64,000 nucleotides of DNA from Chaunax sp. Z400 (taxonomy: Eukaryota > Chordata > Actinopteri > Lophiiformes > Chaunacidae), in the NCBI GenBank assembly GCA_037577475.1, contig CM075187.1, positions 25,739,810 to 25,803,809 of the forward strand, in the 5' to 3' direction. The notes under the pieces are model-generated. The model was not told the DNA's origin. It saw nothing but the letters and a program-made list of their open reading frames with translations, and searched no databases. Of this stretch, positions 1 to 12,036 are shown piece after piece. Position 1 is the first letter of the stretch. The number at the start of each line of letters is the position of its first letter. The position numbers and the translations under genes were made by a program.

Positions 1-899
1 GCTGACATAATGAGTTGAAGCCAGCACATCCTTTACTATTCTACCATTTAGTCACAGTCAGAGAACAGGTAGAATTTTATGTAAAGGAGTGTTGATTCTT
101 TAATTAACTTGTCAAACACAACAGCTAATGATGTAACATGTGTAACATTGATCGGTGATAGAGAGCAGCTTTACTTGCAGAGCATTCTGATCATTTGTAA
201 GTCCTAAACTGCATGAAATGAATGGCAGCACTCCTGGCCAGAGCTGTCAGCTCGACTCCCTCTGCAGTCCACCATCCTGTCACAAGCTGTTAATTTTGCG
301 GAGGAGGAGGAGGAGAAAACGTTTTTGCTCATCCTCTCCCAGTCACAATATGTCAATAACAATTACACAATATTATTCCAGTCGGCGGAGGGCCGGCTGC
401 CAGAAGAGCAGAGGGAGCCCAGAGGTGTTGTAAAGGGCATTGGTGTGTGACCGCACAGAATGGGAAAACAAGTCCTCACAGCTGATTGGACATGGACCCT
501 TAACTACAGGCCTGATTGGTTTTTTTATGCCTATAGGTGCACTGTGTCTGGTTGAGGGCAAACTGAATGGCTGCAGTTAGTTCAGCTTCCTGATGCTGCT
601 TTTTTAGTTTTCGTGAACATAATGTCATTTCCAGATGCAGTACATTTACCCTGTGATGGTGCAATATCAGGACTCAGTATTTCTTTTCTTTCTTTTTTTT
701 TGTAATTACAATAAAATAAGTAATGCTCATTACATTCAAAAGAATAGGACAAAGGACTGGGAGAGGATGAGGATAGAGGCTCCGTTAAAGGACCACTTAC
801 CTGTCACTCACTGAGATGAGTGACGCTGTTAAAATAGCAATATGGTCAGGTTTCGATGGCTTAAATTTAGGTTGTGCCCAAAAGATTCCTGATTCAATT

Positions 900-1080
900 T
901 AGTTTAAGTTTATTTATTTGTCATTCCAGCCATATCTGTAAAAGCGCATACAGTAGAACGAAATTGCGTTTCTCAAGACCAGTGTGCAAAAAAAAGAAAC
1001 ACATACCAACAGTTTAAAGACAATGCAAAAGAAGACAAGTGCAATAATCATAATCATAAAGTGCAATGAAGTGTTAAGAG
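900..1080 (-). repeat. retroposon 3'-end-like fragment
   Basis: The segment has a T-rich start followed by a 'gtagaacgaaattgcgtttc' block, which I recognise from the 3' ends of common fish retroposons lying in reverse orientation. It is followed by an A-rich tract. Family and exact ends are not certain, and there is no coding content. Confidence 0.4.
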
Positions 1081-2433
1081 ACTTACAACTCCTTTACACC
1101 TTGCACCTTATTTTGCAGCCTGTTTGTGCACCATTTAAATAGTCACAGGGAGTTAGACACACCCTAAACGTACTTGCAGCATGGACTTTAGAACATGGTT
1201 TTTAAATACAATCCTACGCATCACTGTGATCTTATCCTGAATTCTGAGCTCCTTCCTGCACCAAAGGCTCCTCTTCACACTGACCTAATCCGTCCCTATC
1301 CTTGACTTAATCCTGTTTGTCTTGCCGCTGAGACTGGAGACTGATTTGCCCACATCACCACAGTCATTATGGGGAGCCTGAATATGTCAGCATGCTAGCT
1401 GCACCGTTCAGCACTTGGGCTAACGACTATTTCTCCCCGGCGATTGTCAATTAGTAATGAAGTGGCAAATCATCCCATCAGCCAAAACCAGCACTGTGAG
1501 CCTGTGGAGAGGAGAATGGGACCTCAGCAGGCATAGCGGGCGGCAAGGCAGTCTGGACTGAGAACGGGGAAGTAGATACTGCAGCTGGAGAAATGGGAGC
1601 ACTTTTATAGTTCTTCTTTTTTTTATTTTTGCAGAGTTTGTCTCTTTCCTTTGCTCCCTATTTCCTCTCCCTGACCTCTAGCATGTCCTCAACGTGCTGA
1701 GGAAATGTGCAGTCTGACTCTGAAGATTGCCATGAGATGAAATATTGAATAGCTCCCATAAAGGAGGGGATGCTGTTATCCAGGAGTCTCCATATTGTTT
1801 GTTATATAGCACCGTGCAGCTATAGAAAGTTGCTGGCAAAGGAAAAGAGAAATAGACTAAATGCATGGCTAGGCCATTAGCACTCCACTGTTCTTGTGTT
1901 TGATTTACAGAGAACAAGACCCTGCAGGGGTCAAAAGTAGCTGCTGCCCACCCAGCTCTTTCCTCCAACTACTGCATGATAAAAAAAACAACTTTGTTCT
2001 TTAAAAGGAGCGCTTAAAAGTTTTATAGCTATCTGTGTGTACAGACATCATGCAGAGGCATGTGTGTATTCACCAAAGTGTATGAGAAAATATAGCCTTA
2101 CTTTGCAGCATCCTGTCAAACTGATGTAACAGATTTGAGATTTGACTGAAAACTGCACAAGGATATTATTTCGGATGCTCATTCTGTTAACAGCTCACAG
2201 TGAATATTAGGGAGATGTTTCATTTACTGTAACAGTGAGGACTCTAATGCTTACTGAATGGCAAATGGAATGGGGAATTCATTTGCATAGTCCATTTAAA
2301 CACTAATGTGGACTGATTGTGTAAGCACTTTTCTCTGGTGATCAGTGCAGAGGAGATGGTGTCTTTTACTCAAAGACAATTTTAGTCAAATTGTTATTTC
2401 CTGAAATTATGACAGAAAGGAGCAATTTTGACT

Positions 2434-2690
2434 TGGTAAATGGAAAATGGACTGTACTAATATAGCACCTTTCTAGTCCACTCAAAGCGCTTTGCAACAC
2501 AAGCCAACATTCACCCATTCACACAAACATTCATGCCGTGGTGGCAGAGGTAACCATTAAGCATAACCAGTAACCGTTCACGCAGTCACTCACACACCAA
2601 TGGAACAGCCACTGGGAGCTATTTGGGGTTCAGTATCTTGGACATGTGGACTGCAGGACTTGGGGATCGAACCATGCGCTTCTTGCCTCT
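2434..2690 (-). repeat. tRNA-derived SINE, minus strand
   Basis: Read on the minus strand, this shares the body of the SINE at 60,517-60,818: the 'gatactgaacccc' block, the run of short GTGTGAATG-like motifs, and the tail 'aaagcgctttgagtgg' followed by 'ctagaaaggtgctatat'. The B-box-like 'ggttcgatccc' remains near 2,670. The A-box part is eroded. It lies in a zmat4 intron. Confidence 0.75.
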
Positions 2691-5600
2691 TTGAAAGATA
2701 TTCTCAACTCATTCCATGAACTTCTAGGTCAGCAGTGTTTCTTACTTGGGATGCACCACCATCACAACTCATGTTATCTGCACATACAGGCCACAGTCGT
2801 CTAATGTCCAGCGGAGGATCACCAGACAATATCCCCTTAAATACACCTGGTTTAACCTCTAGTTTAAAAAAATGCTGCTTCTCATATTTCATACCCTCTA
2901 TATTGGCCTGTTTCCTCCAAGTTCCCATTAAGAGCAGATGAAGATCATTCAAAAATGTATTCCAGGATTTGGATCACGTGTGCACACTTCACTGTAAACC
3001 AGTGTTTCTCACCAAAGTATGCAAAATCCCAAGTCACACCAGTCCAAAATGTATTTAAAAACGTACACCCTGTATCGCTCTGACAGAAAATGCACGCAAA
3101 CACACACACACACAATAAATAGTCACTGAGAGGGGGGGTAAATGTTACTTACTATCAGTGGGAAACCTGAGCCTGGAGGATGCACCAATGTCTCTATTCT
3201 GTCAGGGATGGATGAGAGGCAGACATGTATCCTGGTCCACAGCCCTCAGTCTTTCCCTGTTCTTGTTGTTGATGTAGGTTAAGCTCCAAAAGCTCAGTTC
3301 ACATAAATACGTCATTAATGGTAGCAGAATTGCAGTGGAACTACTTGAAACTATTGCTCCTTCTACAGTGATATCCAAAACCTGTCCAAAGCCATGTCTT
3401 AAAATGTCATGGTTAATGTGAGATCTTCCCTGATCTCTCCGAGTAGTGGAAAGTCTTTTGAACTTTCCAGTGGACATGAACTCCAAGGGTCACAGACCGA
3501 GTCAAACTAGGCAAAAGAATGGAATATCAGAAATTATTAGATATCTTTAGAGGATTTTCAAATGCTGAGTGATGGGGTCAGAGAGCGTGCAGCTGTTTGA
3601 ATGTTAAAGGCAACATGTCCAGCCTGTCCTGTTCCACAGAGGAGCTCCAGAGTCTTAGCTGAGATCTGAGGCCACGCGTTGTGTCAGATGAGGTGAGAAG
3701 AGTAACTGTACTTCTTTTCTTTGTATTTAAGTGTTCAGTTCATTGAGATGCCTGAAGATTTAGGCTAAGTATGCAAGTTTAGAATCAACTCTTCATATCC
3801 AGAATTTGTCTTCAACCAGGAACATCCTGAGTCGGCCCAAAACCTCCCCCCCCGTGAAAGTCAGCGACAAGCTTCTATGTTCAGCTCCTATTATTTCTCA
3901 TAGAATCAAAAACAGGCTGGTCTTTAATTGCCGGGCTTTCATGAATTTAATCATGTCCACCGCTCTGTCGTGTACATCCCAAAGTTCTTTCAGCAGCAGT
4001 TTTGCAACTAGTTACTCTAATAATGCATCACACGTAAATAAAAGTTGTAGTAGGTAGGTATTACTTAGTCATACGCTCAGTCATATGTTGACATCATGAC
4101 ATGGGGGAAGAGACATGTAAGACATATTTTGATGATGTATGAGTTGAGTAATTATCTGCATTTTCATGAGATGTTTGTGTTTTGTACCTTTAATCATGAT
4201 GTCAGCATCATCAGAATATTTTTTCGGCGCACCCGACGAAGCAAGTCGAAGCCTCAGGGCGAAAAGGTTTGAGAGAGACAGCTGTGGCCTACAGGTCTTT
4301 TTTGACATAGGGTTGACATTTTCCTTAAATTGGGATTATATGGTTAGGATTTATCAATACTGCTATCGTCAGCAGTCATGGATGGGATGCACTGACAGCA
4401 AGCAGCTGATTGCTTTGCTCAGAAACTCTATACTAATCTGCTATAAAGCAGTCCCTGCAGGAAATTGCGATGTCGCAAATGCATAAATAACACAAACAAC
4501 ATAGATTGGGTTTATACTGAACCCTGAATTGGTCTGTTTCGTATCAAACATTCATCTGCTGTAAGGTTGAGAGGTACTTCTATGATGGTGAGTCATTTTT
4601 AAACCAGAATCTTATTCCAGCACAGCCCTGGGCCATGAGGGCACACGGTGCCATAGATGGCTGCAATTATCTAAAACTACAGGAATACAGAGAGAGATGA
4701 TTGCTAATCAATTCTCTTAATTGCATTGGAGCATAATGGGAACTTGGAGAGGCTGAAACATCAGACAAAAACTCTTATGGTTTTACATTCTGTCTCCATG
4801 CAGCAGCTAAGTGAACTTGGAGCCTCTTTATCTGTTCTGCATCAACGGTGGGAGTGTCTGAGTGAAATATTACCCAGGTTTACCTGACAGTGATAAGCCC
4901 CCTTCAGACAGTGTTTTCATTGTGGGCCTGTTGCGCCTTTATTCCGCCCTGTTCTGTTTGAACGCAATGAAGGCGTGATGAGGTGTCAGATTGCTCCACC
5001 GCTGTGCCGCCTGGAGAGGCAGTAATGCTGAAACAGACGTCTGTATGAACAGGGATGATGTTGCAGTAACATGTTCAGGTGTGCGACCTGATCCACCACG
5101 GGGGATTTGAATATGCGGTAGCAACAGGAAGTCCGTTATTTGAAGAACAAACACAGAAGATGACCGATAAACTGGGGAGATAGTGAAATATATCAGCTCA
5201 CTGCTGCCGGGTACGTCACGCCTCTTAATGTTGCGGAACACATGCATGTGCTGTGAACGCACACAAGGAGGTGGTGTGATGCCTTGGGTTGGTCCTTTTA
5301 GAACAAACCAAAGGGGTCACAGAGAAGGGAATTTGTTTTGCCGCTGTTGTGCGATTCTTGTTTGAAAGAGACCAGACGATGTAAAGCCTGACAGCAGGCA
5401 GCTCCGCTCAGGTGAATGTGAGCCACCTGTTCATTGAATGGACCAACATGGCAAAACGCAGTTTACATCAAGGATTAGGGTGTAATCATGGTGGTTTTTC
5501 AATGGTTTGAAGCTCAGAATTATCTTTGTATGTATGTGACATTATCCATTTCTGTGTTATATCTCATTCAGAGCTGTTTTTGCAGTCTGCCGCTTAGTGT

Positions 5601-8600
5601 TTAGTATGAGTTATAAGATATGCCTCCATGTTGTCACTTCCTGTGTTTTTAATGATCAGTCTCACATAGGCTGTGTATGTGCCTAATGGGATTTCCAACA
5701 CCAGCAGACATACATCCACTGATTGTGTAACTTCTGTAACTTCTTACCAGAGAGGATGATTTTATAATTATATCTAACAAAGCTCACTGGTCACTTAATC
5801 TCCTTGGAGGTAGGACAAACACAGCTGTGTTATTTCTGTAGATTTTAATTGGGATCAGCCATTATAATTATATTATACAGAAGAACGAAACATGTTTATT
5901 TTATTTGGAGGGAAAATGTATGACTTTTTGTCTTTGTTACTATTCTCATGCATCAATGTGAGATTAAATCAGAGTGGACAGAGGAGAGAGCTGATTGTAT
6001 ATCTATAAATCACACATATGCATTAATTCAACAACTGATTGACTCTGAATTTCCATCATCCTGCTCGTCTTCCTCCTCTGGCTGAAGTGTCACTTTCCTG
6101 ATGAGATGTTGTCAGCTTCCCTATCTTTAGATCTTTTTTTGTTTTTCATTTATGGTATGTTTGTTACATGCTCATCACATGCAGGTCTGATAGATATGGT
6201 GACAAAATAACACAGATTGATGTGTATATGAATGAAAGTACAGAATCCCGCCCTTCTTCAGTTAAGGCTCAACATGACTTTATGGGTAACATTTGCCTCT
6301 GGCAGCAGCTGAATTAGTCTGCTTCCCTCAGGAGACTCCCACCCAGTAACATGAATGATGAAGGCCAGCTCTTAAGCCTCATCTTTTTAATGAATGGCCC
6401 AACGTATAAAACAGTTGTTTGAGTTGTGTACAACCATTACACACACTACATTACATTCTATAGCAGCTTGGACAGTAAAATCAGTTAAGTTGATTTAAAG
6501 TGAACTCAGTTACTCATTTTCAGCACCATACACATCACCGTTAAGATGCTTTTAACAGAGTGTGTGTGTGTAAGTGTGTGTCTGACCGCACACACTCAGG
6601 TTTAAGTGCTGCTTTGGGAAACGACTGTAGAAATGTATCTTTGGCTCACAGTAAATTTACACACTTGCAGGCGGAGTCCCTTTTTGTTTTATACTCACAC
6701 ATAGAGCTGTAAAGTGGTACTGTAGGAGCCACTGGTTCCCATTTCAATTATTCTTTAAATGATCTCAGTGTTACATCACATAAAAACACAGGACTCATGT
6801 AGATCATGTCGTTTTTGTTTTGACCACCAGTTTTTATTACTTCCACTTTTTTCCAATTCATCTTGGTTTGTTAATAGTTTTTGTGGGCGGCTCCACATGT
6901 TCATGTGAGGAAGAAGTCAGACAGAGGTTCCAATCAGGGCTGTTTAGAGGTGCACTATGGGGGATTTCAAGCTTTTCAAGTGATTTGATGACTTCTTGAA
7001 ATGTGCATTGAGACTCACAGTCGGCTTCATCCGAGACAGTGTTTCCCCCACCATTGACAGTACATGGAGGGGCAGCCGGCCTCCTTGATTGCCGCCCCCC
7101 TGGGAGCAGAAACAGGCTGAGCAGCGATTAATTTTCTTCACCATAGAGTTGGTTTATGTTGTTCAATGGAGCATCGTGTCTTTTTTAGGGTTTGCTGCCC
7201 TGCTAACTTCAGTCTTGGGGTGATGATGTAGAGAGTTTACTGAATACATGCTCCCAACTGCTTGGCTTTATTGAAGATGAATTACAACATAATTCATTTT
7301 TCACATAATTCAGCACACGCTAATTAATTTAGCGTGAGCTGGTGTGTTCTCACAGATGAGTTCTGCCTTTTTCGCTCCATCAGCATCGCCTCAGGTTCCC
7401 AATGCTTAAGCCTGGCAGGGGTGAGCTTAGGCCCAGTGTGCTACCCGCCGTGACCACCGAGCCTCTTTACCAGTGGAATGATATCAGTCAGGTGTTTTTG
7501 AGCAGTCTTCTGTTGCCCCAGTCTCAACTTGATAATAAGCATCTGCTGTTATTAATCAATGGAACGATGGATGATCTAAGCTGTCGGACTGCTCCAGCTG
7601 TGAGTCAGGTAATGTTCTCCATATGAAGAAAAAGGGACTTTAATCTCCAGAGCCAGGGGTTCACAAAACAGTTCCACTCATGTTGCAACTCTATTAACAT
7701 TAACTATCTACAAGTGAACACATTTTCCAGCCACAGCTGTAAATATAGTTGATAAAATCCACAGTTTCCAGTTGAAGCTCTCACTACAGGCCTAATAAAA
7801 TCACAGCTGTAGACATTTGAATTGCACAGTTTCAAATTGTTCTTTCGATATAAAAACTCTTTACATTGGATGAATTACAATAGAAAGCTGAAAATAATAA
7901 ATATAAACACAGAAGGGAAGACAGCTAATGTAAATAATAGTGCATCATACGTAATGTCTGCTCTACCTTGTGCTGCTCTGGTTTGAACAGGCCCAATTCA
8001 GCTGAAAGCACCTTATTAACGAGCATCTAATCAAACAAAGCAGGCAAAGAAAGAGAAGTGGGTCGAATAAAGAACAGTGAAGGTGAGAAATAACACAGGC
8101 TTTTGAGCAACCAGCTGGCCCAACTTATCATCCTTATGTTGATTATTATTTAATACGACTTGCACAACATAAGTTTATGGCGCCCAGCATGATTAATTCA
8201 ATACTAAGAGAGCATTATTAATCTTAACAAGTGCGACATTGTGTTGTCAGCAATGACTTATTGTTCTTTCTCAGTAAAGTATAAGAGAGAATGATCATAG
8301 TGGTTTGTAGAAGTGTGAATTAGCAGTGTGAAAAATTCATAGATAATGTTGAATTTGGGAAATAATGTGTGTGGAGTTTTCTTGTTCTCCGGTGAGGATA
8401 AGTGTTTGTAGACCACAGATGGATCTATCATTAAACTAACTTTTATTTGCAATGTACCGTTCTGCGCAAATGATCACAGTTACAACAGTTTCTTGTTTTG
8501 TTAACCTTTTCTATGTGAGCAGATGTGAGTCAAATAAATTCCAAACTCTTGTAATTTTCATTTTAAGACTCCATTGTTTACAGTGTGAAAGAACTTCTTT

Positions 8601-8720
8601 GGATGGTTCGGACTTTTGGACCAATTACAGGAAGTAACAGCAGGCTACCATCTCCAATAAACAAAGGAAGAAGAAAATCAAACAATAGAAGTTAAAAAAT
8701 GAGCTGCGGTAACACATGGG

Positions 8721-8754
8721 GAGAGGAAGAGAGGGAGAGAGAGAGAGAGAGAGG
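8721..8754 (+). repeat. (GA)n microsatellite
   Basis: A purine-only tract of GA dinucleotides with a few GGA interruptions. It is the main simple repeat of the first intron piece. Confidence 0.9.
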
Positions 8755-8790
8755 ACAGGGCAGCAATGACACCTGAATGTAAAGAAACTG

Positions 8791-8903
8791 CAGCGGTGCC
8801 CTGTGATGAACTAGCGACTCGCCCAAAGTCAGCTGGGATAGCCCGCGAGACCCGACACAGGATAAGCGGTTACAGAGAGCGGCGCTGAAAATGAATGAAT
8901 GTC
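8791..8903 (+). repeat. SINE 3'-part fragment
   Basis: It contains 'cctgtgatgaactagcgac', 'agtcagctgggatag' and 'ggataagcggttacag', followed by a GAATGAATG tail. These are the 3' landmarks of the same repeat seen more completely at 11,501-11,797 and, reversed, at 17,912-18,242. The tRNA-like head is missing. Confidence 0.75.
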
Positions 8904-10341
8904 TGAATGTGGCAGCAGTATGTAAAGGTGTGCACAGAGACCCAGAGAGTGATGCAGGTATTGTTTCAACATGGCTGACTGATCCAACCCTGCTCCTAGA
9001 TGCCATTGAACAAAAGCTAATCATCACATGCCGTCTGACCTCCAGTGCCAGTCGTGTTCTCATAGCTCAAACAGCAGCCAGCTTCCTCATCCTCATTATA
9101 ATGGTCACTCAGCTTCTGTTGATTCCTCATTGAGCTGCCAAAGAAAGACAGTGCTGTGTTGTCAACGCACACTCCAAAACACTTCAGTTAGGCCACAGTC
9201 TAGCCTGTCAAACACCCCGTCAGTTGTGTTTGCTAGACTCCATCATAGCTGTTAATGGTAGATGCTTTTCTGGCAGGTGTGATTTTTGCACTTCTCCATT
9301 TTTCTCACTTCCTCTGTTTGTCCCTTGTAGTTTCCTGCAATTGCAGCTGTCAAGCTGTTGCTCTAAACAATGTGTTATATTTTCCTCTTTCCCCGACTCT
9401 AAAATATTTATTAATCCCACACACTGCTGAATTACAACAAGATGATCAAGGTCCTCTTCCAGGAAATAAAGGGCAATGTCTGTCCCTGTGTACACTAACC
9501 GGTTCAATTTAAACACTAGATTGGACCAGCAGAAGGCCAGCCATTTGTTTCCAGCTAGTGCCCGTTCCCATCAAGGTATTGGATCTCTACCTTCCCATTT
9601 CCAAACTTTGTCCAATTCCAGACACCAATCTTATCCGTGATTTGGTGAGCGTGCTTGTTTTATTGCTTCAGGAGATTGAAAACACTTTCTGATTTCATTC
9701 TGAAAGTTTATTTCACATAGACATCCATTAGAACACGTCCCACAGTTGCAAAAAAAAATGTGTGTCATCCAATTTCAGATTTAGCATATGCTCCTTCAGC
9801 CCCAGCGCCATGCAGCGATCGGAGAGGGAGTGAACTGAACGTGCACCATCTGAGTGGGGCAGATGGCTGCTGGTTAATTTAGCATGAACCCTGGACCTGC
9901 ACCACCTTTTTGCTGCTCATAAACAGTCCACATGGAGGACTGCACCGCCGATCCATCATACCGCCAGCATGTTCCCTCCCAGCGGCTCAGGCAATAGGTC
10001 TCAATTGGCCGAGAGACAATGAGAGATTTACTCCGGCACAAATGAAATAACTCAAATTAGCAGCCCAATCTGTGGCTTATTGTGCCAGGTACAGACTGGC
10101 TTGCTGTTACCATCTTCCATGAGCTTTAAATAACATTGAATTGTGTTTTATTATCTTTCCAGTGGTGCTTGTAAAGCTGGAGTGTTTCTCTTAATATCAG
10201 ATGATTCAATAAATCCATACGTTATGTGTTATGGTAACGTTCCTCATTATTTAGCGATTATAATATTCGCTGTTTTTGAATTATTATTTTTTTATTGAGT
10301 TTAATAAATGAAACAAGTGCGTCGTCCAGAAACACTTTAGT

Positions 10342-10398
10342 TGTGTTGTGGCTTTTGCAGCACGTCTTTCCTAATGTGTTGTGGCTTTTGCAGCACGT
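10342..10398 (+). repeat. 33-bp tandem duplication
   Basis: A 24-bp segment (10,342-10,365) recurs exactly at 10,375-10,398, giving a 33-bp period. Each copy contains 'ggcttttgcag', which resembles a splice acceptor. There is no sign that it is an exon boundary. Confidence 0.85.
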
Positions 10399-11500
10399 TT
10401 GCCCCTGTCAGCCACCGTACCTGAGCTCTCTCACAGGTGATATGTCAGAAAGTAGGGAGTATGTGATAGAGGGGAAGCACTGTGAAGACCCTGAGGCCCC
10501 GCTGCTTCATTGCTCATGCAGAGTAGCACAGAGACAAGGGGCCGCAGGTGGCTGACAGTGATGGATGTATCATCTGTCACCCTTTCAAAAATTGTTTGAG
10601 AAGCAAGCTGTCAAAGGGCCACTGCAGAGCAGACCCCCGCTGCCTGCTGCAGAGCTCTAATGTCAGCTCGTGACTGCGTCTGGGGACGACTGCGTGAAAT
10701 TGAAATCTCAGTCCTGATGGCAGCCGATTGACAGAATGGTTATTGTGCAGCTTATCAGGAGGAAAGTGAAAGAGGGAGATTTGCTTCCCTCTCTATGTGC
10801 AATATTTCCTTCCATAAAAAATGTTAGAAGTAAACATCTGACATCAACTTCTGGGGAAGAAAGTTTTTTCCTAACGTCAATGTCAACTGCTTCTACACCT
10901 TCTAAGATCGAGCAGCTCATTCCTCAGAAATGATTCAGAGTAAATGATCATGTATGGGGGTGAGGGTGGGGGGGCTTGATTGAGGAGGATATGGAAATGT
11001 GATTCAATGAGTTCAGGGCAACATTTATTTTCTCTTGGCCTTTGGCTCTGAGGCATATTTATGGAAGAGCTAACTCGATTGTGAGAGTGAGCCAATGAAG
11101 ATGGCCGTTTTTCATATCACAATAAGATTAGTACAACATGACAGCGATTACATCGTGATAAGCAGCAACAGTAAACTACAGCTCAGTACAACCACAATCA
11201 CAGACAGGGCATTGTTCATGTATGATTCTTAAGACATTAGACAGCTTATTACATTTTGTTGATTCTAAATAAATAAGACACCTCAAGGTCTCAGGTACTC
11301 AGGTACAAGGTCTCTGTCATGTTTGTTGGTTAGTTTGTCCGCAGGTTTATGGAGATTTTCAAGAAACTTAATAAAAGAATGGCTCATGGATCAGACAGCA
11401 ACACATGAGATTTTGTTGAGGGTCCAGATAAGAGGAGAGATCCAGGAATTTTTTGCACTTTCTTTAATATAGTGAGACGTAGACTTTGTCAATACAAAAG

Positions 11501-11797
11501 GGCAGCACATTGGTTACATCCGTGGTTTGCATTGTCACCTCACAGCTCTAAGGTTGTAGGTTCGAATCCAGACCTGAGGCCTTTCTGCGTAGAGTTTGCA
11601 TCTCCCACTCGTGTCTGCCTGGGTTTCCTATGGATGCTCTGGCTTCCTCCCACGGTCCAAAAACATGCGACATTGGTGAAGTGGTGTAAATGGGTGCCTT
11701 TCTCTCTCTGTGACTGACCTGTGATGAACTGGCAACCCTATCAGCTGGGATAGGCTCCAGCCCCTCCACGACCCTGCAAATGACAGGCGGTTAAAAA
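11501..11797 (+). repeat. tRNA-like SINE, nearly full length
   Basis: The head carries a perfect B-box 'ggttcgaatcc' near 11,560. The body reads 'gaggcctttctgcgtagag', 'cttcctcccacggtccaaaa' and 'cagctgggataggctccag', and it ends in a GGCGGTTA-like tail. This is a very common teleost repeat. It lies only about 140 bp upstream of the zmat4 exon at 11,940, within the intron. Confidence 0.8.
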
Positions 11798-11939
11798 TCA
11801 TTAGTTGGATGCAAAAACTTAAGAACTAACTTCCATTTAACTTTTTGGAGTGAAAAGGAGTTTTGAGTGTTTTTGAGATCTAATTGTTAATATTTGTCTA
11901 ATATTTGTTCCTTAAATACGTGTTTCTGTTTGATTGCAG

Positions 11940-12036
11940 GTCTGAAACGGAGCTATACCTGTGATGTCTGCACCGTCACACTGAACTCTGTGGCACAGTA
12001 CCATGCACATCTGCAGGGCTCAAAGCACCAAAACAA
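11940..12036 (+). CDS. zmat4: zmat4 penultimate coding exon, last zinc finger
   Basis: The exon follows a pyrimidine-rich tract and AG at 11,938-11,939 and ends before a perfect GTGAGT donor at 12,037. It starts with two bases of a split codon (GT, completing a glycine if the previous exon ends in G) and ends with two bases of another. The peptide begins LKRSYTCDVCTVTLNSVAQY and continues HAHLQGSKHQN. This is a U1/matrin-type C2H2 finger with spacing C-x2-C-x12-H-x5-H. I recall ZMAT4 ending in a finger with the same NS-x2-QYHAHL-x-GSKHQ pattern. ZMAT4 is a small nuclear protein with several such fingers, expected to bind structured nucleic acid, but its cellular role is poorly defined. The earlier fingers are outside the window. 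Whether this is the a or b fish paralogue cannot be told. Confidence 0.85.

Larger units (their letters stand above)
1..11939 (+). other. zmat4: zmat4 intron (3' part)
   Basis: This stretch precedes a zmat4 coding exon and ends in a pyrimidine-rich tract and AG at 11,938-11,939. I read it for the earlier zinc-finger exons of the gene and found none, so the upstream exons probably lie before the window. It is AT-rich and mostly single-copy in appearance. The repeats I can recognise are listed separately (900-1,080, 2,434-2,690, 8,721-8,754, 8,791-8,903, 10,342-10,398 and 11,501-11,797). The many short open frames here have no domain, no splice-consistent extension and no coding bias that I can see. 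Confidence 0.75.

Noticed and set aside
9220..9516. Overlapping ORFs of up to 98 aa on both strands
   Set aside because: There is no recognisable domain and the strands contradict each other. The region is intronic.
1..11939. Search for earlier zmat4 zinc-finger exons
   Set aside because: I found no C-x2-C and H-x5-H frame between splice sites. The earlier exons are probably upstream of the window, though a by-eye search could miss one.
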